Source: Actinomycetes bacterium (GTDB lineage: Bacteria > Actinomycetota > Acidimicrobiia > Acidimicrobiales > Acidimicrobiaceae). From it: DNA of 11,707 nt. The notes under the pieces were generated by a model. That model made no database searches. It saw nothing but the letters and a program-made list of their open reading frames with translations, and was not told the origin of the DNA. This document shows positions 1-7,310 of this stretch, piece after piece (position 1 is the first letter of the stretch; each line of letters begins with the position of its first letter). Where the stretch lies: contig JAJYGZ010000044.1 of the NCBI GenBank assembly GCA_021790495.1, forward strand, positions 1-11,707, written 5' to 3'. A program made the translations under genes and the position numbers.

Positions 1-90
1 GACGCGGTTCTCCGACACAAGGTTATCCGCCTTCCGGACCGCGTGGCAGGACGTGTACTCGCCAACCAGGCATCGTCCCAAGAGCAGTAG
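1..90 (+). CDS. rpsF: Ribosomal protein bS6, C-terminal end (partial)
   Basis: The window opens inside a reading frame that gives 29 residues ending in TAG at 88-90. It contains DAVLRHKVIRLPD, which matches the last beta strand and tail of bacterial S6 (the 'xxVLRHxVIRxPE' pattern of actinobacterial S6). S6 is a small-subunit protein that binds 16S rRNA together with S18. The following genes are ssb, rpsR and rplI, the classic bacterial S6 operon order, which supports the call strongly despite the short fragment. The start and most of the protein lie outside the window. The tail SSQEQ is short. Confidence 0.87.
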   Translation, partial: DAVLRHKVIRLPDRVAGRVLANQASSQEQ

Positions 91-121
91 CAAAAGAGCC
101 AAGAGCTCATCCACATCAAGC

Positions 122-126
122 TGGAG
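122..126 (+). promoter_or_regulatory. Ribosome binding site that sets the ssb start
   Basis: TGGAG ends six bases before the ATG at 133. This favours ATG 133 over the in-frame TTG at 127, which would leave no spacing at all from the same motif. Confidence 0.65.
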
Positions 127-132
127 TTGAAT

Positions 133-591
133 ATGTCAAGCGGTAATTCGGTATTTTTGGTTGGCGGCGTAACTAGGGACCTCGAGCTCAGATATACGCA
201 GTCTGGTTTGCCTAGCGTTACATTCGGTCTCGCGGTTTCAAGGCGTTGGCAAAACCGTCAAACCAACGAGTGGGAAGAGGCGACGTCTTATTTCGATGTG
301 GTTTGCTGGCGCGAGCTCGCCGAGCACGCCGCCGAGAGTCTCTCCAAGGGATCGCGAGTCATCGTGATCGGACGGCTCGAGCAAAGAAGCTGGGAGACCG
401 AGGATGGGCAGAAGAGATCAAAGGTAGAAGTTGTCGCCGATGAGGTTGGCCCAAGCTTGAGATGGGCGACCGCACAGCTTTCAAAGACCGAGCGCCGTCA
501 GCGCACCGGTGAAGTTTCATCTGGATTTGGGAGTGTCGCGGCAACCGAGATAATTCCCAGTTCATATATTGAAGAAGAGGATCCGTTTTAA
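133..591 (+). CDS. ssb: Single-stranded DNA-binding protein SSB
   Basis: This 152-residue protein coats single-stranded DNA during replication, repair and recombination and recruits partner proteins through its tail. Residues 1 to about 105 form the OB fold: [18 protein letters not shown] opens it, followed by the typical [25 protein letters not shown] and [16 protein letters not shown] stretches. A short linker of about 35 residues follows, then an acidic tip ending EEEDPF. The tip keeps the terminal Pro-Phe needed for partner binding but differs from the enterobacterial DDDIPF; actinobacterial tails vary in the same way. I chose ATG 133 over TTG 127 because of Shine-Dalgarno spacing. The stop codon overlaps the rpsR start by one base (TAATG), so translation of the two is probably coupled. 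The overall length is slightly short for actinobacterial SSB, which is often about 160-180 residues. Confidence 0.95.
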   Translation: MSSGNSVFLVGGVTRDLELRYTQSGLPSVTFGLAVSRRWQNRQTNEWEEATSYFDVVCWRELAEHAAESLSKGSRVIVIGRLEQRSWETEDGQKRSKVEVVADEVGPSLRWATAQLSKTERRQRTGEVSSGFGSVAATEIIPSSYIEEEDPF

Positions 592-992
592 TGGGTAAAG
601 GTGAAAAGAGTTCTCCGCGGCGGGCGCCGAAGGAGACAAACAAGAAGATCAAGAAGAAGGTGTGCATCTTCTGCTTGAAGAGGATCGACTATATCGACTA
701 CAAAGATACCGATCCTCTCAAGAAGTTCATGAGCGAGCGCGGCAAGATTCGTGCGCGTCGCGTGACAGGGAACTGTGACCAGCACCAACGTGCCGTGGCT
801 ATGGCCATTAAAAACGCGCGCGAGATGGCGCTCTTGCCCTATCTGCAGCGAATGGTGGCCGAGCGCACCTCGATACGCACTCCTCGTCCTGACTCCAAGG
901 CAGGTTACGCCGCGGCGCGGGTGGAAGAAGTTGAGCTAGAGGACACTTTTGACGACGTCCTCGACGACGAGTTGCAGGAGGACGAGGTCTAA
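591..992 (+). CDS. rpsR: Ribosomal protein bS18, zinc (C+) form with acidic tail
   Basis: S18 is a 30S subunit protein that pairs with S6 on 16S rRNA. The core spans about residues 20-86, with the family signatures [28 protein letters not shown] and [14 protein letters not shown]. Cys25 and Cys28 (CIFC) with Cys62 and His65 (CDQH) form a complete zinc-ribbon-like site, so this is the C+ paralogue type and not the cysteine-free form that many bacteria make under zinc shortage. At 133 residues it is much longer than the usual 75-90. The extra length is a C-terminal extension from about residue 90, ending in a strongly acidic stretch ([11 protein letters not shown], then DDELQEDEV). An AGAGG motif lies 10 bases before the ATG. 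One-base overlaps join it to ssb and to rplI. Confidence 0.95.
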   Translation: MGKGEKSSPRRAPKETNKKIKKKVCIFCLKRIDYIDYKDTDPLKKFMSERGKIRARRVTGNCDQHQRAVAMAIKNAREMALLPYLQRMVAERTSIRTPRPDSKAGYAAARVEEVELEDTFDDVLDDELQEDEV

Positions 993-1435
993 TGCAGGTA
1001 GTTTTGCGTACCGACCTAATCAACCTCGGTAAGCGCGGCGACATTGTCGATGTAGCCGATGGATACGCGCGCAACTTTCTCCTTCCCAAGGGCCACGCAA
1101 TTTTGGCTACCGCTGGCATCAAGGCGCAAGCCGACTCCATGCGCAAAGCTCGCGATCTTAAGGACCGCAAAGCTCGTGAAGGTGCCGAAGAGCTTGCTCG
1201 TCGCCTTGTCGGCACAGAGTTGGCGTTGAACGGAAATGCCGCTCATGAGGGAAAATTGTATGGCTCTGTGGGCGTGTCTGAAATCCTTGAAGCGCTCAAG
1301 AGCGCGTTTGGGGTCGAACTGGATCGCCGCGGTGTGAAGCTCGAGGAGCCCATCCGCGAACTTGGACGCCATGATGTCGCAATAGTGCTTCATCCGGAAG
1401 TTCAAATTACGGTAATGGTTGTCGTCGGCGAGTAG
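992..1435 (+). CDS. rplI: Ribosomal protein bL9
   Basis: L9 is a large-subunit protein that binds 23S rRNA near the L1 stalk and helps maintain reading frame. The 147-residue length is normal. The N-terminal RNA-binding domain (about 1-50) shows [30 protein letters not shown] split over the usual L9 signature, with the diagnostic GYARNFLLPKGHA. A charged connecting helix (about 50-75) leads to the C-terminal domain with KLYGSVGVSEI. AGGAGG at 976-981 is a strong ribosome binding site 10 bases before the ATG, and the ATG overlaps the rpsR stop by one base. A hairpin terminator follows the TAG stop, making this the last gene of the S6 operon. Confidence 0.96.
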   Translation: MQVVLRTDLINLGKRGDIVDVADGYARNFLLPKGHAILATAGIKAQADSMRKARDLKDRKAREGAEELARRLVGTELALNGNAAHEGKLYGSVGVSEILEALKSAFGVELDRRGVKLEEPIRELGRHDVAIVLHPEVQITVMVVVGE

Positions 1436-1460
1436 CTCAAGCCAGTCAATATTTCGAGCT

Positions 1461-1496
1461 ATGGCCGTGGCTTTCACATGAAGCTACGGCCATTTT
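1461..1496 (+). terminator. Intrinsic terminator after rplI
   Basis: Arms 1461-1474 and 1480-1493 (left ATGGCCGTGGCTTT, right GAAGCTACGGCCAT) pair over 14 positions, including two G-U pairs, around the 5-nt loop CACAT. A short TTTT run follows at 1493-1496. The position, 25 bases after rplI and before the dnaB ribosome binding site, fits termination of the S6 operon. The short U-tract makes read-through into dnaB possible. Confidence 0.75.
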
Positions 1497-1514
1497 AATA
1501 GTGTGGATTGGTTC

Positions 1515-1522
1515 AGGGGTGA
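1515..1522 (+). promoter_or_regulatory. Ribosome binding site supporting the GTG start of dnaB
   Basis: AGGGGTGA lies six bases upstream of GTG 1529, ideal spacing. The alternative ATG at 1541 has no comparable motif at good distance, so GTG 1529 is preferred. Confidence 0.55.
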
Positions 1523-1528
1523 ACTTTA

Positions 1529-3418
1529 GTGGCTAGGGCGATGCCGCGACGCGACATTAAATCCGTGGAGGGAGCGCTAGAGCGATCCATTCCTCACAAT
1601 CTTGAGGCCGAGGAGTCGCTTCTTGGAGCGATGCTTCTCTCAAGGGACGCGATCGCCGATGCGGTGGAATTCTGCCAATCGGTTGATTTCTACAAGCCTT
1701 CGCACGCAGCGATCTTTGAGGCCCTCACCGAACTGCACGCGCGCGGAGAGTCTGTCGATCCCGTCAGCGTAGCCGAGGAGCTCCGGCGCCAAGACAAGTA
1801 CGATCTCGTTGGCGGGACCGGCGCACTCTTGGAGCTGCAAGCCAATACTCCGACAATCGCCAGCGCAGCGCGCTACGCGAGGATCGTCGAAGAGTACTCC
1901 CTATTGCGCAAGCTCATCAAGGTCGCCACGGAGATTTCGGAACTGGCGTATTCGGTCCCCAAAGAGGTAGGGGCAGTGCTTGATCTAGCCGAGTCGCTGA
2001 TCTTCGAGATATCGGAACGCAAGGCCACTGATTCCCTGGTTTCCATCAAAGATGTGCTGCTTCGTACGCTTGACGATCTCCAGGCGCAGTACGAGAATCC
2101 TGACGCGGTAACGGGAATTGCCACCGGCTTTTTCGAGCTGGACGAGATTCTTTCGGGGATGCAGCGCTCCTCGTTGATAATCGTTGGAGCCCGCCCCGGC
2201 ATGGGCAAGACCTCCTTCGCGCTGGGTATCGCCGCCCAAGTAGCGACACGGTCCAACCTCCCCGTGCTCATCTTCTCGCTGGAGATGAGCCATATGGAGC
2301 TTACCCAGCGGATTCTCGCCTCTGAAGCGCGGGTCGACTCGCGAAGGATGAGAACCGGAAAGCTCACCGAAGAAGATTGGAGCCGCATCTCCAGGGCTCT
2401 GGGGCAACTTGGCGACGCACCTATCTACATCGACGACAATGCCCAGGTAACGATACTTGATATTCGGGCCAAGGCGCGCCGCTTGAAGGCATCAACTAAC
2501 GGACTTGGACTGGTCGTGGTCGACTATCTTCAGCTCATGTCGGGCGGATTCAAGTCTGAATCGCGCCAGATCGAAGTCTCGGAGATTTCGCGAGGTTTGA
2601 AGCTTTTGGCGCGTGAGCTCGACGTACCGGTCCTGGCTCTTTCACAGCTCTCTCGAGGTCTCGAAATGCGGGCGGACAAACATCCCGGTTTGGCGGATCT
2701 TCGTGAATCGGGATGCCTTGGCGGCTCTAGCCGCATCACCATTGATCAGCTCGGCAATACCGTCTCGCTCGAGTCGTTTTATCGTCTCTACGGCGATTAC
2801 GGTGCCGAGGTGGTCTCAATGAATGAAAAGACCATGCTCGAGACGACCATGGTGACCCAAGTTAGGTATTCGGGCGTAAAGCCGCTGTATCGGCTAACGT
2901 TGTCGTCGCACAAGGAGCTGGAGGCGACCCCAAATCACCGAGTCTTTACCCGCCGAGGCTGGAAGATGCTCTGGCAGCTAAATACCGCTGACGAGGTCGC
3001 GGTGCGCACCGACGAGCTGGTACCTTGTGACCAGCTTGTATATGCGGCGCTCGATGATTCGCTCCGGAGAACATCGAACACCGGCGATCGGCAAGAGCCG
3101 GTGGTTGGCTTGACGCGCTTCGAAAAAGTACTTTCGGCGACTTTTATTGGATACGGACCCACCTACGATATTGCCGTGGCGCAAAACGAGAGCTTTGTCG
3201 CCAATGAGATCGTGGTTCACAACTCGCTTGAGCAAGATGCCGATGTCGTGATGTTTATCTATCGCGACGAACTTTACAACCAGGACAGTCCCGACAAGGG
3301 GATCGCCGAGATTCTGGTGTCCAAGCATCGCAACGGTCCGACCGGCGTGGCCCGGCTTTCATTTATGGAGACCTTTACCAAGTTCGCGAACATGGCGCGC
3401 GGACACGGCGCTCAATAG
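1529..3418 (+). CDS. dnaB: Replicative DNA helicase DnaB containing an intein
   Basis: DnaB is the hexameric ATP-driven helicase that unwinds DNA at the replication fork. The precursor has 629 residues; removing the intein (residues 396-565) leaves 459, the normal DnaB length. The N-terminal helical domain starts at about residue 20 with PHNLEAEESLLGAMLLS. The RecA-like motor has Walker A GARPGMGKTS (220-229) and Walker B LVVVDYLQLM with Asp332, then LALSQLSRGLE. After the intein it resumes with SLEQDADVVMFIYRDELY and SKHRNGPTG. The intein interrupts the conserved RESG/SxEQDAD motif, so the helicase is probably active only after splicing. GTG start with a good ribosome binding site. It follows the S6 operon, as in many bacteria, but behind a terminator, so it may have its own promoter. 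The permease gene starts 5 bases after the stop. Confidence 0.96.
   Translation: MARAMPRRDIKSVEGALERSIPHNLEAEESLLGAMLLSRDAIADAVEFCQSVDFYKPSHAAIFEALTELHARGESVDPVSVAEELRRQDKYDLVGGTGALLELQANTPTIASAARYARIVEEYSLLRKLIKVATEISELAYSVPKEVGAVLDLAESLIFEISERKATDSLVSIKDVLLRTLDDLQAQYENPDAVTGIATGFFELDEILSGMQRSSLIIVGARPGMGKTSFALGIAAQVATRSNLPVLIFSLEMSHMELTQRILASEARVDSRRMRTGKLTEEDWSRISRALGQLGDAPIYIDDNAQVTILDIRAKARRLKASTNGLGLVVVDYLQLMSGGFKSESRQIEVSEISRGLKLLARELDVPVLALSQLSRGLEMRADKHPGLADLRESGCLGGSSRITIDQLGNTVSLESFYRLYGDYGAEVVSMNEKTMLETTMVTQVRYSGVKPLYRLTLSSHKELEATPNHRVFTRRGWKMLWQLNTADEVAVRTDELVPCDQLVYAALDDSLRRTSNTGDRQEPVVGLTRFEKVLSATFIGYGPTYDIAVAQNESFVANEIVVHNSLEQDADVVMFIYRDELYNQDSPDKGIAEILVSKHRNGPTGVARLSFMETFTKFANMARGHGAQ
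2714..3223 (+). other. Endonuclease-free mini-intein in DnaB
   Basis: This 170-residue protein-splicing element lies between extein residues LRESG and SLEQDAD, the insertion site also used by the Synechocystis and Rhodothermus DnaB inteins. All splicing residues are visible. Cys1 opens block A (CLGGSSRITI). Block B is TPNHRVFT with Thr72 and His75, followed by RRGWKMLWQL as in those relatives. Block F is YDIAVAQNESFVANE with Asp152. Block G is VVHN with His169 and Asn170. Ser is the +1 residue. Only about 60-70 residues separate block B from block F, with no LAGLIDADG motif, so there is no homing endonuclease domain and the element cannot spread on its own. Activity is inferred from the intact residues. 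The likely history is endonuclease loss from a full-length DnaB intein. Confidence 0.95.
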
Positions 3419-3423
3419 AACAG

Positions 3424-4323
3424 TTGCCCAAGTCTTCCGGAAAGCCATCCGAGCCGCTTCGAGCAAATGGCCTGGCCCGGTCATCGCTGGTCGCTGCGGG
3501 ACTGTTGTGGGGCGCCGCTCCGGTAGCAACCAGGTTCCTGTCGCATAACGATAGCGCTGCGGTACTGCTCGGATACCGCTTTGTTCCCTCGGCGGCAATT
3601 ATCGGCCTCTATCTTTTGCTCACGCGCCGCGGCATTGGCTTTGGTGGCTGGACTTGGCCGCGCGCTGTTGCGCTTTCTGTGATTGGCGGTCTTGGGTATA
3701 ACGGACTTGTGACTTTGGCGCTGGTGGTTTCACCAGCCACGATCGTGGGGATCGCACTAACCACCGAGCCGCTCTGGATCCTGATTTTCGAGGCGCTTAG
3801 GGGAGAGCGGGTATTCTCGCCCAGCTTGATCGGCGGTATTTTGCTCGCCGGCAGCGGTACCGTCCTCGCAACCGGCGGCTCCCCTGGTTCGGGGCCGAGG
3901 GTGGTCTTAGGTGTGGTGCTCGCAATTGCGGGCACCGCGTGCTGGGCGGTCTATGCGGTTTATACCAGCCGTTGGAGCGCGAGCACCTCGGATAAAACCA
4001 GCCTGCTGGTACTGTCTTGTCTTCCGCCGGTGCTTTTGGGTCTGCTCTTTGATAACAGGGGCTCAAGCTTGCCCCGGAGCGGATCGGTTTGGCTGGCGGT
4101 TGCGGCGATAAGTCTTGGCTCGACGGTACTTGCGATGGCGGGATGGAACTTCGGCGCTCATCGCCTCGGCGCCAAACTCGCAGCACCGTTTCTCTACCTG
4201 CAGCCCGCGGCGACAATCTTTCTTTCGGCCATCTTGTTGCACGAGCGTCCAAGCCCGTTGGAGCTCATCGGCCTAGCGGTGATTCTCGCCGGGCTTGCTA
4301 TCACCCAGTATCAACGCGCCTGA
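3424..4323 (+). CDS. EamA/DMT-family membrane transporter
   Basis: This 299-residue protein is very hydrophobic, with about ten membrane helices (near 20-38, 46-66, 80-102, 105-124, 133-150, 159-180, 193-209, 220-241, 250-272, 279-296). They form two five-helix EamA repeats: the first begins GLLWGAAPVATRF, and the second has WAVYAVYTSRW and ends with PFLYLQPAATIFLSAILLHERPS, typical of the drug/metabolite transporter superfamily. Members export amino acids, metabolites or drugs; the substrate here cannot be read from sequence. TTG 3424 is the only plausible start: the only other Met is residue 238. No clear ribosome binding site is visible, and the start lies 5 bases after the dnaB stop, so translation probably depends on ribosomes leaving dnaB. 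It converges with acnA. Confidence 0.9.
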   Translation: MPKSSGKPSEPLRANGLARSSLVAAGLLWGAAPVATRFLSHNDSAAVLLGYRFVPSAAIIGLYLLLTRRGIGFGGWTWPRAVALSVIGGLGYNGLVTLALVVSPATIVGIALTTEPLWILIFEALRGERVFSPSLIGGILLAGSGTVLATGGSPGSGPRVVLGVVLAIAGTACWAVYAVYTSRWSASTSDKTSLLVLSCLPPVLLGLLFDNRGSSLPRSGSVWLAVAAISLGSTVLAMAGWNFGAHRLGAKLAAPFLYLQPAATIFLSAILLHERPSPLELIGLAVILAGLAITQYQRA

Positions 4324-4360
4324 GCTAGGCAGTCGCGGCGTTTTGCTTCGAGCGTGCTGG

Positions 4361-7027
4361 TTAGGCCAGGCTTCGAAGCACGTATTGCAAGATGCCTCCG
4401 TGGCGAAAGTATTCGAGTTCCTTGGGAGTATCGATGCGAACCTTTGCTTCGAAAAGACGGCCGTCTGCGCTCACCGTGATGGTTTCGCCGACCTTGTCCG
4501 CCACCGCGAGCTCATTGAGGTCGGAAATATCGAATCTCTCGCCCCCGGTTAGCCCAAGCGAATCGACGGATTCGCCAGCAAGGAACTCCAGCGGAAGCAC
4601 CCCCATCCCTATCAAGTTGGAGCGATGTATCCGCTCAAAGCTCTCGGCAATAACGGCGCGCACGCCGAGCAGAAAGGTTCCTTTGGCGGCCCAGTCGCGA
4701 GATGACCCGGAGCCGTATTCCTTGCCAGCCAGGATCACCAATGGCACGCCGCGCTCCCTGTAGGTCATCGCGGCATCGTATATAGTAGTGATTTCGCCCT
4801 CGGGGAGAACCTTGGTGAAGCCCCCTTCGGTTCCGTCCGCGAGACGATTCCTAATCCGGATGTTTGCAAAGGTTCCCCGGATCATCACTTCGTGGTTGCC
4901 GCGCCGTGCGCCGTAGGAATTGAAGTCCCCGACCGGCACGCCTCGTTCTGCGAGCCACTTTCCCGCTGGTGAACTAGGCCGAATGTTGCCGGCTGGCGAT
5001 ATGTGGTCGGTGGTGACGCTGTCGCCCAGTACCGCGAGCACGCGGGCGCCTTCGATATCGGCGACCGGAGCGGGTTCGCGAGTGATTCCCTCAAAGAAGG
5101 GGGGCTTGTGTACGTAAGTGGAGTGGGTATTGTCCCAAGAAAAGCTGGTTCCCGACGGGGTTTCCAGCGCCTTCCAGCGCTCGTCGCCTTCGAAAGCTTG
5201 AGCGTAAGAGCTGGCGAACATCTCGGTATCGATCGCGCCGCGCAGCACCTCGGCGACGTCGGCCTCGGTTGGCCAGATATCTGCCAAATAGACCTCGGAT
5301 CCGTCGCTTCCAAGTGCGATGGGATCGCTTGCGAGGTTTATGTTCATGGTTCCCGCTATGGCGTATGCGATCACCAGCGGCGGAGAGGCGAGATAGTTCA
5401 TCCTTACGTCCGGGTTGATGCGGCCCTCAAAGTTGCGATTTCCCGAGAGGACCGAGACGGCGGCCAGATCGGCGCCAGCTATGGCTGCCGATATCTCGGT
5501 TGCCAGCGGCCCAGAGTTGCCAATGCAGGTGGTGCAGCCATATCCGACGAGGTAAAAGCCCATCTTCTCGAGATACGGCGTCAGGCCCGCTCGGTCATAG
5601 TATTCCATCACCACCTTGGATCCCGGAGCCAGGGTGGTCTTGACCCAGGGCTTGGAGGACAACCCGAGCTCGACCGCTTTTTTAGCGAGCAGTCCCGCCG
5701 CGACCATGACCGTTGGATTGGACGTGTTGGTACAAGAAGTTATTGCTGCAATTACTACGCTTCCGTGATCGATCTCAAAAGTGCGGCCGTCGCTGAGAAC
5801 GACCGGTGTCGGCGCCGAAGCCGAGGACGGGATCGATCCTTGAGAGGCGATCTTTTCGAGCGCCGCGATGAACCGAGCCTTGCTTTGAGCGAGCGCTACG
5901 CGATCCTGGGGACGCGAGGGGCCAGCAATAGAGGGCTCGATGGCCGAGAGATCCAGTTCGATGCGTTCGTCATAAGCAGGCTCCGCATCTGGATCCAGCC
6001 AGAGGCCTTGCACTTTGGCGTAGGCTTCGACCAATGCGATCTGCTCTGGGGAACGACCCGTCAGCTTGAGATAGCGCAAAGTTTCATGATCTATCGGAAA
6101 GATTGTCACGGTCGATCCGTATTCGGGCGACATGTTGCCGATGGTGGCGCGATTTTCCAGGGTTACGTTCGCGCAGCCCGGGCCGTAGAATTCGACAAAC
6201 TTGCCTACCACGCCATGGCGTCGAAGCATTTCGGTAACCGTTAGCACCATGTCCGTGGCGGTGGTACCGGCGGGGAGCGACCCGGTTAGCTTTATTCCGA
6301 CCACCTTGGGGATCAGCATCGAGATCGGTTGGCCGAGCATGGCGGCTTCTGCTTCTATGCCGCCGACTCCCCATCCGAGTACTCCGAGCCCGTTGACCAT
6401 CGGAGTGTGCGAGTCGGTGCCGACCAAGGTGTCTGGGTAGGCGTTGCCGTCCTGATCGACAAATACCACGCGGGCCAGGTATTCGAGGTTTACTTGATGG
6501 CAGATTCCCGTGTCGGGTGGAACGACGGTGAAGTTGTCGAAAGCTTGCTGGCCCCACCTAAGAAACTGATACCGCTCTTTGTTGCGCTGGGCTTCGAGAC
6601 CGGCGTTTATGCCGAATGATCGTGCGCCTCCGAAATCGTCGGCGATGACGGAGTGGTCGATTACAAGCTCCGCTGGTATGAGCGGATTCACCTTGGAGGG
6701 GTCTCCGCCGAGGTCTATCATGGCATCGCGCATCGCGGCGAGATCGACCACAGCCGGGACGCCGGTAAAGTCCTGCAAAAGGATTCTGGCTGGAGAAAAT
6801 GCTATCTCGGTGGCCCCTAGGCTGGCATCCGCGCGCACCATGGACTCAATGTCGCCGGGGTGTACCGAAACCCCGTCTTCGTTGCGAAGGAGGTTTTCGA
6901 GCAGGATCTTTAGCGAATAGGGAAGGCGCGACACGTCTCCGATCGAGCTAAGTACGGAGAGATCATGAATGGTGTAGCTTCTGGCTCCAACTTCGAGTTG
7001 TCTTTTTGAGCCGAATGAATTGCCCAT
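4361..7027 (-). CDS. acnA: Aconitate hydratase (AcnA/IRP-type aconitase)
   Basis: Aconitase interconverts citrate and isocitrate through cis-aconitate in the TCA cycle and carries a [4Fe-4S] cluster in the cytoplasm. The protein is 888 residues from ATG 7027, the usual AcnA length. The three cluster cysteines are Cys432 (in TSCTNTSNP) and Cys498 and Cys501 (in [10 protein letters not shown]). Other signatures are [21 protein letters not shown] (about 204-224, split) and the C-terminal swivel domain with [16 protein letters not shown] and [17 protein letters not shown]. Domain order is AcnA type, unlike AcnB. An in-frame TTG 13 codons earlier (7066) is possible, but AAAGGAGA sits five bases before ATG 7027, so the ATG is preferred. 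The gene lies downstream of the carboxylase in the same direction, 283 bases away, and converges with the permease. No sign of damage. Confidence 0.96.
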   Translation of the reverse strand: MGNSFGSKRQLEVGARSYTIHDLSVLSSIGDVSRLPYSLKILLENLLRNEDGVSVHPGDIESMVRADASLGATEIAFSPARILLQDFTGVPAVVDLAAMRDAMIDLGGDPSKVNPLIPAELVIDHSVIADDFGGARSFGINAGLEAQRNKERYQFLRWGQQAFDNFTVVPPDTGICHQVNLEYLARVVFVDQDGNAYPDTLVGTDSHTPMVNGLGVLGWGVGGIEAEAAMLGQPISMLIPKVVGIKLTGSLPAGTTATDMVLTVTEMLRRHGVVGKFVEFYGPGCANVTLENRATIGNMSPEYGSTVTIFPIDHETLRYLKLTGRSPEQIALVEAYAKVQGLWLDPDAEPAYDERIELDLSAIEPSIAGPSRPQDRVALAQSKARFIAALEKIASQGSIPSSASAPTPVVLSDGRTFEIDHGSVVIAAITSCTNTSNPTVMVAAGLLAKKAVELGLSSKPWVKTTLAPGSKVVMEYYDRAGLTPYLEKMGFYLVGYGCTTCIGNSGPLATEISAAIAGADLAAVSVLSGNRNFEGRINPDVRMNYLASPPLVIAYAIAGTMNINLASDPIALGSDGSEVYLADIWPTEADVAEVLRGAIDTEMFASSYAQAFEGDERWKALETPSGTSFSWDNTHSTYVHKPPFFEGITREPAPVADIEGARVLAVLGDSVTTDHISPAGNIRPSSPAGKWLAERGVPVGDFNSYGARRGNHEVMIRGTFANIRIRNRLADGTEGGFTKVLPEGEITTIYDAAMTYRERGVPLVILAGKEYGSGSSRDWAAKGTFLLGVRAVIAESFERIHRSNLIGMGVLPLEFLAGESVDSLGLTGGERFDISDLNELAVADKVGETITVSADGRLFEAKVRIDTPKELEYFRHGGILQYVLRSLA

Positions 7028-7031
7028 GGAT

Positions 7032-7039
7032 TCTCCTTT
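7032..7039 (-). promoter_or_regulatory. Ribosome binding site that sets the acnA start
   Basis: On the minus strand AAAGGAGA precedes ATG 7027, with five bases between GGAG and the ATG. It lies inside the longer frame that would begin at TTG 7066, which argues for the shorter product. Confidence 0.7.
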
Positions 7040-7059
7040 GCCTCTGCAACATCCAATCG

Positions 7060-7164
7060 TAGCCAATAAGGCAATTAAGTGGCTAATCGCGAAAGTCGCC
7101 GAAAAGATCTTGATGCAGCTAGCGTGTTATTTTGGCCAAGTCAATTCCAGGTTAATTTCGCGAT
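7060..7164 (-). promoter_or_regulatory. Probable acnA control region with paired inverted boxes
   Basis: Two 9-base boxes in mirror orientation, ATCGCGAAA at 7086-7094 and TTTCGCGAT at 7156-7164, lie with centres 70 bp apart. Each has the palindromic core TCGCGA. Between them on the minus strand is a weak promoter candidate: TTGACT (7144-7139), a 17-base spacer and TAGCTG (7121-7116), which lacks the final T of the usual -10. Directly next to the acnA-proximal box is a dyad, TAGCCA (7060-7065) and TGGCTA (7080-7085). The layout suggests a regulator that binds on both sides of the promoter. I cannot name the regulator; no known AcnR, RamB or iron-box consensus was recognised. Confidence 0.35.
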
Positions 7165-7215
7165 CTTATCCGCTCGCGGTACTGAATGATTCCAAAGCGA
7201 CGTAGGTGTTCTGCA

Positions 7216-7246
7216 CGATCGCGTCTGTGAGACACCGAAGCGATCG
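7216..7246 (-). terminator. Bulged hairpin downstream of the carboxylase gene
   Basis: The arms CGATCGC (7216-7222) and GCGATCG (7240-7246) form a perfect 7-bp base stem, and GTCT/AGAC (7223-7226, 7230-7233) form a 4-bp upper stem with the 3-nt loop GTG. Six unpaired bases (7234-7239) sit on one side. It lies 65 bases past the carboxylase stop on the minus strand. No U-tract follows on either strand, so it could be an actinobacterial-type terminator without U-run, an RNA stability element, or neither. A smaller hairpin (CGGCG/CGCCG, 7296-7309) sits directly after the stop. Confidence 0.35.
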
Positions 7247-7310
7247 CCGGACCAGGAGGGCCCGAGGCCGGTCTTTGGGGGCATTGCCAAGATTCCGGCG
7301 GCTACGCCGA

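Noticed and set aside
4344..4380. Hairpin at the permease-acnA junction (TGCTTCGA / TCGAAGCA with inner CTGG/CCAG)
   Set aside because: The loop is long, it overlaps the acnA stop codon, and no T-run follows the stem in either direction (a TTTT lies on the wrong side), so it was not called a bidirectional terminator.
5003..6244. Open frame of 413 codons on the + strand, antisense to acnA
   Set aside because: It mirrors a clearly conserved aconitase on the other strand, shows no family pattern of its own and is rich in Arg/Gly/Asp as expected from antisense of GC-rich codons.
7027..7066. Longer aconitase start at TTG 7066 (13 extra residues)
   Set aside because: The extra residues run through the AAAGGAGA ribosome binding site for ATG 7027 and do not resemble an aconitase N-terminus.
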